Source: UBA2336 sp036787955
GTDB lineage: Bacteria; Bacteroidota; Bacteroidia; Cytophagales; Cyclobacteriaceae
Reading direction: 5' to 3'
Assembly (NCBI GenBank): GCA_036787955.1
Contig: DAIQOI010000002.1
Span: 62,001-126,000 of the forward strand
Length of the DNA stretch: 64,000 bases
Part shown: positions 7,536 to 14,875 of the stretch, piece after piece
Layout: each line of letters opens with the position of its first letter
Numbering within the stretch: position 1 is the stretch's first letter
Program-made: the position numbers and the translations under genes
Notes under the pieces: model-generated
Told to the model about the DNA's origin: nothing
Seen by the model: the letters and a program-made list of their open reading frames with translations, nothing else
Databases searched by the model: none

Positions 7536-9510
7536 AGAGCAGATACTTCAGGGTATTCCTGATGAACTGCCTCCACCTCGGGAATACGATTATAGTGTAA
7601 ATCACGCACCCAGGCGAAAGGATATTTTGTCGGCCGAAGAAAAGAAGCAGGCGATACGTAACGCATTACGGTACTTTCATCCGCGCCACCATGAAGTGCT
7701 TGCACCGGAATTTTATAAAGAGCTGACCGACTTCGGGCGAATATACATGTACCGCTTCCGGCCACATTATCCGATGTATGCCCGACCGATCCATGAGTAC
7801 CCCTATAAATCAATCCAGGCCGGAGCTATCATGCTGATGATACAAAATAATCTGGATCCAGCCGTAGCCCAACATCCGCATGAGCTCATTACGTATGGAG
7901 GCAACGGGGCGGTATTTCAGAACTGGGCCCAGTACCTGCTCACCATGAAATACCTGGCTACGATGACCGAACAACAAACACTGCACATGTATTCCGGTCA
8001 TCCCCTCGGTCTGTTTCCTTCCTCGCCCGATGCACCACGGGTTGTTGTTAGCAATGGGATGATGGTGCCCAACTATTCAAAACCCGATGATTGGGAACGT
8101 TTTAATGCATTAGGTGTTACCCAATACGGACAAATGACGGCCGGCTCATACATGTATATTGGCCCGCAGGGAATTGTACACGGTACCACAATAACCTTGT
8201 TGAATGCCGGAAGAAAAATTTCAGAACGGGGAGAGGATTTATCAGGAAAACTTTTTGTTACATCAGGATTGGGGGGTATGAGCGGTGCCCAGCCTAAAGC
8301 CGGGAATATAGCGGGTTGTATAACCGTAGTTGCTGAAGTTAACGACAAAGCTACCTTCAAACGCAAGGAACAAGGCTGGGTGGATGAGGTTTATGATGAT
8401 CTAAACAAACTCACCAGCAGGGTTGTTGCGGCAAAGAAAAATAAGGAAACGGTTTCGCTTGCTTACAGGGGCAATGTAGTGGAAGTGTGGGAGCATTTTT
8501 ATGCCAAAGGAATTAAAATTGAACTGGGCAGCGATCAGACGTCCCTGCATAATCCCTGGGCGGGCGGTTATTATCCGGTGGGATTGTCATTTCACGAAGC
8601 CAATCGGCTCATGGCAGAAAACCCCGATGAATTCCGGAAACATGTACAGGCATCGTTGCGCAGGCAGGTGGATGCTATCAACAAACACGCCGCACAGGGC
8701 ATGTATTTTTTTGATTACGGAAATGCCTTTTTGCTGGAAGCCTCCCGGGCCGGTGCTGACATCCTGAAACCGGATGGCTCCGGTTTCAGATACCCTTCCT
8801 ATGTACAGGATATCATGGGGCCGATGTGCTTTGATTATGGCTTCGGTCCGTTCAGGTGGGTGTGCCTGTCGGGTAAGGAAGAAGACCTTGATTATACAGA
8901 CCGGCTTGCATGCCAGGTGCTGGAAGAAATACACCGTGACGCTCCGGATGAGATCCGGGGCCAATTGGAAGATAATATCCGCTGGATAAAACAGGCTAAG
9001 GCCAACAGGCTGGTGGTCGGATCCAAGGCGCGCATTTTGTACGCCGATGCCGAGGGGAGGATAAAAATTGCGGCTGCGTTTAACAAGGCCATTCGCGATG
9101 GCAAGATTGGACCGGTTGTATTAGGGCGTGATCACCACGATGTGTCGGGTACCGACAGTCCGTACCGCGAAACATCCAACATTTATGATGGTTCAAAGTT
9201 TACGGCCGATATGGCCATTCACAACGTGATTGGTGATTCCTTCCGCGGGGCTACGTGGGTATCTATTCACAATGGCGGTGGAGTGGGGTGGGGTGAGGCC
9301 ATCAATGGGGGTTTTGGTATGGTTTTGGATGGTTCGGCTAAGTCGGATCGTAACCTGGAAAATATGCTGTATTTTGATGTATTGAATGGTATTGCACGCA
9401 GGGCCTGGGCGGGAAATACACCGGCAATTTTCTCGGCCCGCAGAGCTGCGGATAAAAATGATATGTTTCAACCCACCATGCCGTATCCTGTTGGCAAAAA
9501 TATCGTTTAA
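7507..9510 (+). CDS. hutU: urocanate hydratase
   Basis: Urocanase converts urocanate to 4-imidazolone-5-propionate in histidine degradation, using bound NAD+. The 667-residue product belongs to the longer urocanase type. It has the early segment YDYSVNHAPRRK, the core ITYGGNGAVFQNWAQYLL and the NAD-binding SGLGGMSGAQPKA, and near the end SIHNGGGVGWGEAINGGFG and FDVLNGIARRAWAGN. Start 7507 fits the family's N-terminus, although it lies inside the end of the patatin gene and I see no strong ribosome binding site. No hutH, hutI or hutG is within the window, so the rest of the pathway must be elsewhere. Confidence 0.96.
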   Translation: MTALTTASFKEQILQGIPDELPPPREYDYSVNHAPRRKDILSAEEKKQAIRNALRYFHPRHHEVLAPEFYKELTDFGRIYMYRFRPHYPMYARPIHEYPYKSIQAGAIMLMIQNNLDPAVAQHPHELITYGGNGAVFQNWAQYLLTMKYLATMTEQQTLHMYSGHPLGLFPSSPDAPRVVVSNGMMVPNYSKPDDWERFNALGVTQYGQMTAGSYMYIGPQGIVHGTTITLLNAGRKISERGEDLSGKLFVTSGLGGMSGAQPKAGNIAGCITVVAEVNDKATFKRKEQGWVDEVYDDLNKLTSRVVAAKKNKETVSLAYRGNVVEVWEHFYAKGIKIELGSDQTSLHNPWAGGYYPVGLSFHEANRLMAENPDEFRKHVQASLRRQVDAINKHAAQGMYFFDYGNAFLLEASRAGADILKPDGSGFRYPSYVQDIMGPMCFDYGFGPFRWVCLSGKEEDLDYTDRLACQVLEEIHRDAPDEIRGQLEDNIRWIKQAKANRLVVGSKARILYADAEGRIKIAAAFNKAIRDGKIGPVVLGRDHHDVSGTDSPYRETSNIYDGSKFTADMAIHNVIGDSFRGATWVSIHNGGGVGWGEAINGGFGMVLDGSAKSDRNLENMLYFDVLNGIARRAWAGNTPAIFSARRAADKNDMFQPTMPYPVGKNIV

Positions 9511-9541
9511 AATGATTGATTTCCTTAAAACAACTTTACGT

Positions 9542-10147
9542 ATGAAGAAAGTAATTTCAACCCTTTTTATTGTTGCTTTATTGACCGGCACGCAGGCCTT
9601 TGCACAGGCTCAGCTGGCCATCGGGCTTAAAGGCGGACCCAACTTTGCCCGATTTGACATAAATGACGCGGGAACCAGCTTCAAAAATAAGACAGGTTTC
9701 CATGGCGGTGCCTTTGCATTGGTGAAACTGGGAAAAATTGGTGTACAGCCTGAAATCATTTTCTCGCAGCAGGGCTCCAGGTTTAGCTTCAGCGGGCAGG
9801 ATCTGCAGTCTAACTTCAGCTATGTAAACATTCCGGTGATGCTTAAAACATATCTGGTTGCAGGTTTAAACCTGCAGATTGGTCCACAGTTTGGATTTCT
9901 TACCAATGCCGGTGGAGAAATAGTTGACGAAACGGGCGATGTCCGACCCATCAACAAGGAGATGTTTAAAAAATCTGATATCAGTGCAGGCATCGGGCTT
10001 GGATGGGATTTGCCCTTTGGCCTTACCGTAGATGCCCGGTATAACCTGGGGCTTACCAAAATTGAAGACGAAGCCGCACTCAATGCTACTAAAAACCAGG
10101 TTATCCAGCTTTCTGTTGGTTATAAAATCCTTAAATTGGGTAAATAA
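9542..10147 (+). CDS. outer membrane beta-barrel (porin family) protein
   Basis: A 201-residue protein with a clear signal peptide (MKKVISTLFIVALLTGTQAF, then AQAQ) and alternating beta strands: GLKGGPNFARFDI, GGAFALVKLGKIGVQPEIIF, NFSYVNIPVMLKTYL, LGWDLPFGLTVDARYNLGL and QLSVGYKIL. This is the small PorT/OmpW-like barrel common in Bacteroidota. I chose ATG 9542 because it directly precedes the signal peptide; an in-frame ATG at 9511 would add 11 residues and longer frames run antisense to nothing recognisable. It is followed by a hairpin shared with tyrS. Its ligand is unknown. Confidence 0.85.
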   Translation: MKKVISTLFIVALLTGTQAFAQAQLAIGLKGGPNFARFDINDAGTSFKNKTGFHGGAFALVKLGKIGVQPEIIFSQQGSRFSFSGQDLQSNFSYVNIPVMLKTYLVAGLNLQIGPQFGFLTNAGGEIVDETGDVRPINKEMFKKSDISAGIGLGWDLPFGLTVDARYNLGLTKIEDEAALNATKNQVIQLSVGYKILKLGK

Positions 10148-10164
10148 ACAACCCTTGCCGAATA

Positions 10165-10190
10165 AAAAAGCCGGGAACGCCCGGCTTTTT
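10165..10190. terminator. bidirectional intrinsic terminator
   Basis: An 11-bp stem, AAAAAGCCGGG paired with CCCGGCTTTTT, encloses an AACG loop. It lies between convergent genes (porin-like on plus, tyrS on minus) and has T-runs on both strands. Confidence 0.9.
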
Positions 10191-11473
10191 TATTCTATTC
10201 TGATCAAATAGTAGTTTTTGCGCCCCTTCTGCGCCAGCAGATAACGGTTATGCAGTAAAGTGAAATTGCATTTCAGGTTGGGATCTGAAATTTTTTGTTT
10301 GTTTATGCTTACGCCTCCGCCCTGTATCATTTTCCGAGCTTCGCCACGAGAAGGAAAAATAACACCACGTGTATGGTCGGCCAGCAGTTCGGTTACGGTT
10401 GGTTGTTGTTCCCAGATACTTCGTGCAATAACAGCCTGCGGAACACCCTCGAGTGCCGAAAGCAGCACGCTCTCGTCCAGTGAAGCCAGCTCTTCGGCCG
10501 AAGAACTTCCGAATAACACGGCAGAGGCACGAATGGCCTTGCTCAGCTCCTCTGCCGAGTGAACCCGGGTGGTAATATCCGCAGCCAGTTCCTGTTGCAG
10601 TTTTCTCAGGTGAGGAGCCTGGCTATGTGCTTCGGTTAGGGCAGCGATTTCTTCCTTCCCTTTAAGGGTAAAGATTTTAATGAAGTTGGCCGCATCTTCA
10701 TCGGAAATGTTCAGCCAGTACTGATAAAATTGATATGGCGAAGTTTTGGCGGCATCAAGCCAGATGTTACCCTGCTCGCTTTTACCAAACTTACTGCCAT
10801 CGGCTTTGGTAATAAGTCGTGTGGTTAGTGCATAAGCTTCGCCATTCAGTTTTTTTCGGATAAGCTCAGTTCCGGTAACGATATTTCCCCACTGATCAGA
10901 TCCCCCCATCTGCAACTTACAGTTTTTATGCTCATATAGCCAAAGAAAATCGTAGCCCTGAACCAACTGGTATGAAAATTCAGTGAATGATAAACCGGAT
11001 TCCAGTCTTTTCTGCACCGAATCTTTTGCCAGCATGTAATTGATGGTAATGTGTTTGCCAATATCCCGTATAAAATCGAGAAACCGGAAGTCTTTGAACC
11101 AATCGTAGTTATTTACCATTTCGGCAGCATTACTGCCCGAGAAATCCAGAAATTTTTCCAATTGTTTCTTAACACAGCCTTCGTTGTGCCGAAGCACTTC
11201 TTCCGAAAGCAGGTTGCGCTCAGCCGACTTTCCGCTCGGATCACCCACCATGCCCGTAGCTCCACCTACCAACGCAATGGGTTTATGACCCGCCCGCTGA
11301 AAATGCAATAAGGTCATAATTTGTGCAAGGTGGCCTATATGAAGCGAGTCGGCAGTAGGGTCAAAACCAATGTAGCCGGTGGTGGGTTCTTTAAGCAATT
11401 GTTCTTCCGTGCCGGGCATGATGTCATTTAACATACCCCGCCAGCGTAGCTCTTCAACAAAATTCATGCGCAT
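10190..11473 (-). CDS. tyrS: tyrosyl-tRNA synthetase
   Basis: A 427-residue class I aminoacyl-tRNA synthetase that charges tRNA-Tyr. The nucleotide-binding HIGH motif is at residues 45-48 (DSLHIGHLAQI) and the second signature is SKFGKSEQGN near residue 230. Tyrosine-pocket segments YDFLWLYEHKNC and QMGGSDQWGNI are intact. An S4-like RNA-binding region ends the protein (RGEARKMIQGGGVSINKQKI). ATG at 11473 or 11467 could both serve; I kept the first. It converges with the porin-like gene. Confidence 0.97.
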   Translation of the reverse strand: MRMNFVEELRWRGMLNDIMPGTEEQLLKEPTTGYIGFDPTADSLHIGHLAQIMTLLHFQRAGHKPIALVGGATGMVGDPSGKSAERNLLSEEVLRHNEGCVKKQLEKFLDFSGSNAAEMVNNYDWFKDFRFLDFIRDIGKHITINYMLAKDSVQKRLESGLSFTEFSYQLVQGYDFLWLYEHKNCKLQMGGSDQWGNIVTGTELIRKKLNGEAYALTTRLITKADGSKFGKSEQGNIWLDAAKTSPYQFYQYWLNISDEDAANFIKIFTLKGKEEIAALTEAHSQAPHLRKLQQELAADITTRVHSAEELSKAIRASAVLFGSSSAEELASLDESVLLSALEGVPQAVIARSIWEQQPTVTELLADHTRGVIFPSRGEARKMIQGGGVSINKQKISDPNLKCNFTLLHNRYLLAQKGRKNYYLIRIE

Positions 11474-11541
11474 AGCTTTTCGGCAAAGCGCAAATATAAA
11501 AATTGCCCATGGTAAGCCCGCCCAAGAAAGACAATGAGCAG

Positions 11542-12186
11542 TTATGCCAGCACAGGGTTTTCCGACCTGAAGTAAGGCGGAAGCTTTGAAGCATGGTCCA
11601 TGCTTACTTTCAGGTCGCGGATAATGCCATCTTTTATGCTATACACCCAGCCATGAATATACGGCAGTTGTCTCGTTTTCCAGGCATTCTGAATGATGGA
11701 AGTTTTGGACAAGTCAAAAACCTGTTCCATTACATTGAGCTCTACCAGGCGGTCGAACCGTGCCTGAGGGTCTTTAATATTCTCAAGTTCCTGTTCGTGC
11801 AATCTGTAAACGTCTTTAATGTGGCGAATCCAGTTATCTATCAGCCCAAATTGTGTGGTGCTCATAGCTGCCTGAACACCCCCGCATCCATAGTGCCCGC
11901 ACACGATTACGTGCCGTACTTTTAATATGTTTACCGCATAATCGAGTACGCTAAGCATGTTCATGTCGGTATGAATCACCATGTTAGCTATGTTTCGGTG
12001 CACAAATATTTCACCAGGCAGCGTTCCGGTTATTTCGTTAGCGGGAACGCGGCTGTCCGAGCAACCTATCCAAAGTACCTGTGGAGACTGCCCTTTTGAA
12101 AGCCTTTCAAAGAAAGTAGGATCTTCTTTCAGACGCTGCTCAACCCAGGCCCGGTTTCCTTCCAATAGTTTCTGATAAATTTCCAT
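11542..12186 (-). CDS. beta-class carbonic anhydrase
   Basis: A 214-residue zinc enzyme that interconverts CO2 and bicarbonate. The zinc ligands and catalytic pair are visible: C42 and D44 in GCSDSRVP, H98 and C101 in CGHYGCGGV, and R46 in the dyad. Length and order match the Can/CynT group. It has no signal peptide, so it is cytosolic and could supply bicarbonate to the acetyl-CoA carboxylase and the PEP carboxylase encoded in this window; that link is inference. It is transcribed divergently from the mazG-like gene at 12628, with a small minus-strand reading frame between. Confidence 0.96.
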   Translation of the reverse strand: MEIYQKLLEGNRAWVEQRLKEDPTFFERLSKGQSPQVLWIGCSDSRVPANEITGTLPGEIFVHRNIANMVIHTDMNMLSVLDYAVNILKVRHVIVCGHYGCGGVQAAMSTTQFGLIDNWIRHIKDVYRLHEQELENIKDPQARFDRLVELNVMEQVFDLSKTSIIQNAWKTRQLPYIHGWVYSIKDGIIRDLKVSMDHASKLPPYFRSENPVLA

Positions 12187-12245
12187 AGACGGATTTTTTG
12201 TGTAAAGTTGAATACTAAAACAATAGTTAATTGGAAATCAAATAA

Positions 12246-12560
12246 TTAAAGGATGTTTCCGGAGTTGCAGCTTTCGGGAGGCGGAAGAATAATCTGTAAA
12301 AAGGGAGAGTCCGGGGTATTATCTGAGCTTACTGGCAATAAAAAGCAGGTTTTCAGCGACTTATTCTGATAGATAAAACCAGAAATTAAAGTTTGGAGGT
12401 TGTCTTTTTCCTTTTCATTTTCCGGCTCGCGGAAATCCTCAATGGTTTCGTAAAAACAAGTAAAAAAAACTGAATCCTTATGGTTTGAATTGAGCACTTC
12501 AACCGTAAGAAACAGCAGCCAGGATGCAATAAAAAGCCGAACAAAATGCTGGTAAAACAT
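12246..12560 (-). CDS. small hypothetical protein
   Basis: A 104-residue reading frame of unknown function. Residues 3-23 (YQHFVRLFIASWLLFLTVEV) could be a signal or membrane anchor. The rest is polar, with one acidic stretch (EPENEKEKDN), and the end is proline-rich (ILPPPESCNSG), a feature I associate with short orphan proteins of this phylum. It follows the usual codon style of the region but has no recognised domain, so it may be spurious. Confidence 0.4.
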   Translation of the reverse strand: MFYQHFVRLFIASWLLFLTVEVLNSNHKDSVFFTCFYETIEDFREPENEKEKDNLQTLISGFIYQNKSLKTCFLLPVSSDNTPDSPFLQIILPPPESCNSGNIL

Positions 12561-12627
12561 CTGTCAAATCTATTGCTTTGCAATTGGAGTCACAAATTTC
12601 ACAACGTTTTTTGCTGTTAAAACTGCC

Positions 12628-13095
12628 ATGAAACAACCCGATGCGCTGAACCTTGTAGCTGAATTTCACCGGACGTTCAATCATCCTATACTGCCGGAGC
12701 CAGCTATTCCCCCGGAAGATCGTTGCCGGCTACGGATAGCCCTGCTGGCAGAAGAACTCAAAGAACTTGAGGCAGCGGTTGCTCAGCGCGATATCGTGGG
12801 TGTGGCCGATGCGTTGTGCGACTTACAATATGTACTGGCCGGTGCCGTCCTCGAGTTCGGCCTCGGAGATAAATTCAATGAATTATTTGAAGAAGTACAG
12901 CGCTCAAATATGAGCAAAGCCTGCAAAACAAAAGAAGAGGCAGACGATACGGTGGCCTATTATAAAAAAGAAGGAACCGATTGCTATTACAAACAGGAAG
13001 GCGACCGGTGGCTGGTGTACCGCAAAGCAGACAACAAGACCATTAAGTCCATCGGGTACTCACCGGCCAGGCTCAGCGAAATACTTCACCGCTAA
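12628..13095 (+). CDS. MazG/PRA-PH-like nucleoside triphosphate pyrophosphohydrolase
   Basis: A 155-residue protein of the all-alpha NTP pyrophosphohydrolase superfamily. The helical acidic core LLAEELKELEAAV followed by ADALCDLQYVLAG matches the EExxE...xxxD metal-binding pattern of phosphoribosyl-ATP pyrophosphohydrolase-like and MazG-like enzymes, which hydrolyse (d)NTPs to monophosphates. The later segment DKFNELFEEVQRSNMSK is also typical. The final 50 residues (YKKEGTDCYYKQEGDRWLVY) form a small beta addition. No his genes are nearby, so a house-cleaning role is more likely than histidine synthesis. Confidence 0.8.
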   Translation: MKQPDALNLVAEFHRTFNHPILPEPAIPPEDRCRLRIALLAEELKELEAAVAQRDIVGVADALCDLQYVLAGAVLEFGLGDKFNELFEEVQRSNMSKACKTKEEADDTVAYYKKEGTDCYYKQEGDRWLVYRKADNKTIKSIGYSPARLSEILHR

Positions 13096-13319
13096 ACATA
13101 AAATTCAATCTGAAAATCTGTTTCCGAACCACGCACAGGAAGGGGATTTAATGCCAGAATGGGCAGCGAATTATACGCCCGTATAAATTCGGTCCGGCTT
13201 ATCCGTACCTTACTGACGCCCGGCTTGATGCAATGGTACTGCATCCGGCCAGACTTGTTTGCAGTAGCGGTATAGATAAGCCGGAACTGCGGCGTGATAG
13301 GGGAGGGGATGTACTTCAT
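13092..13319 (-). CDS. hypothetical protein, second gene of a small bicistron
   Basis: A 75-residue product, MKYIPSPITPQF to SETDFQIEFYV, rich in beta-forming residues, with no domain I recognise. I chose ATG 13319 because it overlaps the stop of the upstream 82-residue gene (TAATG), which implies translational coupling; a longer frame upstream lacks such support. The end overlaps the convergent mazG-like gene by four bases. The function is unknown. Confidence 0.6.
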   Translation of the reverse strand: MKYIPSPITPQFRLIYTATANKSGRMQYHCIKPGVSKVRISRTEFIRAYNSLPILALNPLPVRGSETDFQIEFYV

Positions 13320-13567
13320 TAGTGGTAAAACCTTGCAAATTCGGTGTGAATCATGGCATTTTGCCGGGCATTGTACTGCGCCAGCAAGGAGTAGGCCCAT
13401 GAGGGCACGTAGTTAAATCTCCGCTCATAATACCTGATTTTCTCGCAAAGCTCCTGGATGTAATACCGGATTTGATCCAGGTTTCGGCACTCCGACGGCC
13501 TTTCAAAGTTCCTGGAGGTGAATTTCCTCAGTTCAATCTCCAGCTTTTGTTTTTCATTCACATTCAT
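13319..13567 (-). CDS. hypothetical protein, first gene of a small bicistron
   Basis: An 82-residue, charged, probably helical protein (MNVNEKQKLEIELRKFTS ... CRNLDQIRYYIQELCEKIRYY). No domain is recognised. Its start lies 4 bases from a 16-bp palindrome, and a second, weaker copy is 53 bases further upstream. The operon is therefore probably controlled by a repressor that could block both promoter and ribosome access. It is coupled to the 75-residue gene by a TAATG overlap. A small autoregulated accessory module is possible, but neither protein shows a helix-turn-helix I can name. Confidence 0.65.
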   Translation of the reverse strand: MNVNEKQKLEIELRKFTSRNFERPSECRNLDQIRYYIQELCEKIRYYERRFNYVPSWAYSLLAQYNARQNAMIHTEFARFYH

Positions 13568-13570
13568 AAC

Positions 13571-13586
13571 TGTGTAATTTTACACA
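13571..13586. promoter_or_regulatory. palindromic operator, proximal copy
   Basis: TGTGTAATTTTACACA pairs at seven of eight positions around its centre (TGTGTAA/TTACACA). It sits immediately upstream of the minus-strand start at 13567. Confidence 0.6.
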
Positions 13587-13622
13587 ATTATAATACAAAA
13601 TAATTTAATTAAACAAATTTTA

Positions 13623-13640
13623 TTGTGAAATTTTACACAA
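13623..13640. promoter_or_regulatory. palindromic operator, distal copy
   Basis: TTGTGAAATTTTACACAA shares the half-site TTTTACACAA with the proximal copy and pairs at seven of nine positions. Centre-to-centre spacing is 53 bases, about five helical turns, so two dimers could sit on the same face. Confidence 0.5.
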
Positions 13641-13714
13641 ATATTTTCAAAAATATAAGCCGGGGGTTTGTTTGTAACCCTTAATAAACTGATAATCAGA
13701 TGATAACGGACTTA

Positions 13715-13861
13715 TTAATCAAGAACGTTGCGGGTAACCCAGTAGCGCCAGGCAACGATCAGTTTGTCAATTTTACTGAGCCGGTTAAGGTCGCGCTTGC
13801 TGATGCGCGGCAACAGGTATTTGTTGAACTGAGCCAAAAGCCGGAATATGAATTTCCGCAT
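13715..13861 (-). CDS. 48-residue conserved-type small protein
   Basis: A 48-residue product that begins MRKFIFRLLAQFNKYLLP, continues RISKRDLNRLSKIDKLIVAW and ends RYWVTRNVLD. Its layout (hydrophobic-basic start, LxKxxxLxxAxxxxWRxxVTxxxLD-like end) resembles very short Bacteroidota proteins that are often labelled SsrA-binding protein in databases although they are not SmpB. That resemblance is from memory and the label should not be read as function. High arginine/lysine content would suit RNA or membrane contact. Its frame is open from ATG to stop without alternatives. Confidence 0.6.
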   Translation of the reverse strand: MRKFIFRLLAQFNKYLLPRISKRDLNRLSKIDKLIVAWRYWVTRNVLD

Positions 13862-13928
13862 AAGCAATAGGTTGTGGTGGCGGTAAGCGGGAATTGTTAT
13901 CTTACCGCTAATTTAGTTAATCGCGCGT

Positions 13929-14819
13929 ATGGATTATAAGGAATTCACTCCTTTTATAGTGGCCTGGAATTATTCGATGATTCTGGGTACAATAATCATG
14001 GTAGCCGCAGGCATTATCATTTATATCGTTTACAAAATACGGCTCTCAGCGATACGTGATTTTCATAAGAAATATGATTTTGTAAACACCCATGAAATAA
14101 AGACCTATAAACTGGTCTTTTACTGCTTTGGCGTTGCCACCACCCTGGCCATCAACCTTTATGGCAAGAACGAGATGAGGGAAGTTGAGCTGTGGTTTTA
14201 TACCCGGCTGTTTATGTCAATTGCGGGCGGAACGCTGGTAGCCTATGTGTCGTACCTGGTGCTGGAATACTATTACCCCTCGCGTTTGGATAAAAAGCTG
14301 AAGCGGTACCGGTATGCCACACGGATTAATCCGAAAACCGGTAACAAGATGCGGCTTCTCAGCGAAGAGGAAGAAGACGTTCACCTTGAAGAAGGGATGA
14401 AGGCAGAAGAAGGAGTTTTTTCCGTTGATTACGATGTATGGATCGATGAAAAAACCGGTGATGTGAAGATTGAAAAATATCCCGGCCGGCTGCAGGCTCT
14501 GCGGTGCAACACCTGCGGCTTCCACACCATGCGCATTGTGAAAGAAGAGGTTACCCGCATGCCCTCGGCTACTGAGCCGGGCGAGCTGGTCAAGCATTAC
14601 CAGTGCAGTTACTGCAAATCGGTACGTGCCACAGCATTCAATATTTCTACCAAACAGGCCGATGATTACCGGAAGGAAAAGTTCAAGTTTAAGCGAAACA
14701 AGGATGTGGATCTGGTGAAGGTAGAAATTCACACGGTGGCAGGTGAAAAAAAGCATTTTGAGTTTCAGAACATAGATGAGGCACAGCGCTTTTTGTCCGA
14801 ATTCGATTCGTCCCGGTAA
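13929..14819 (+). CDS. membrane protein with cytosolic zinc-ribbon-like domain
   Basis: A 296-residue protein of unknown function. Hydrophobic segments lie at about residues 12-36 (AWNYSMILGTIIMVAAGIII), 62-80 and 93-112, so two or three membrane spans are likely. A KKLKRYRYA basic stretch and an acidic linker (SEEEEDVHLEEG) follow. The soluble domain carries CNTCGFHTM and, about 35 residues later, CSYCKS, four cysteines spaced like a zinc ribbon. The tail has FxFQNIDEAQRFLSEF. The family is not named here, and no neighbour points to a role. Confidence 0.75.
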   Translation: MDYKEFTPFIVAWNYSMILGTIIMVAAGIIIYIVYKIRLSAIRDFHKKYDFVNTHEIKTYKLVFYCFGVATTLAINLYGKNEMREVELWFYTRLFMSIAGGTLVAYVSYLVLEYYYPSRLDKKLKRYRYATRINPKTGNKMRLLSEEEEDVHLEEGMKAEEGVFSVDYDVWIDEKTGDVKIEKYPGRLQALRCNTCGFHTMRIVKEEVTRMPSATEPGELVKHYQCSYCKSVRATAFNISTKQADDYRKEKFKFKRNKDVDLVKVEIHTVAGEKKHFEFQNIDEAQRFLSEFDSSR

Positions 14820-14875
14820 ACTTTCCGTATTTGCATGTCGTTTGATGTGAAGGATTCATTGTAAATGTTGCATTC

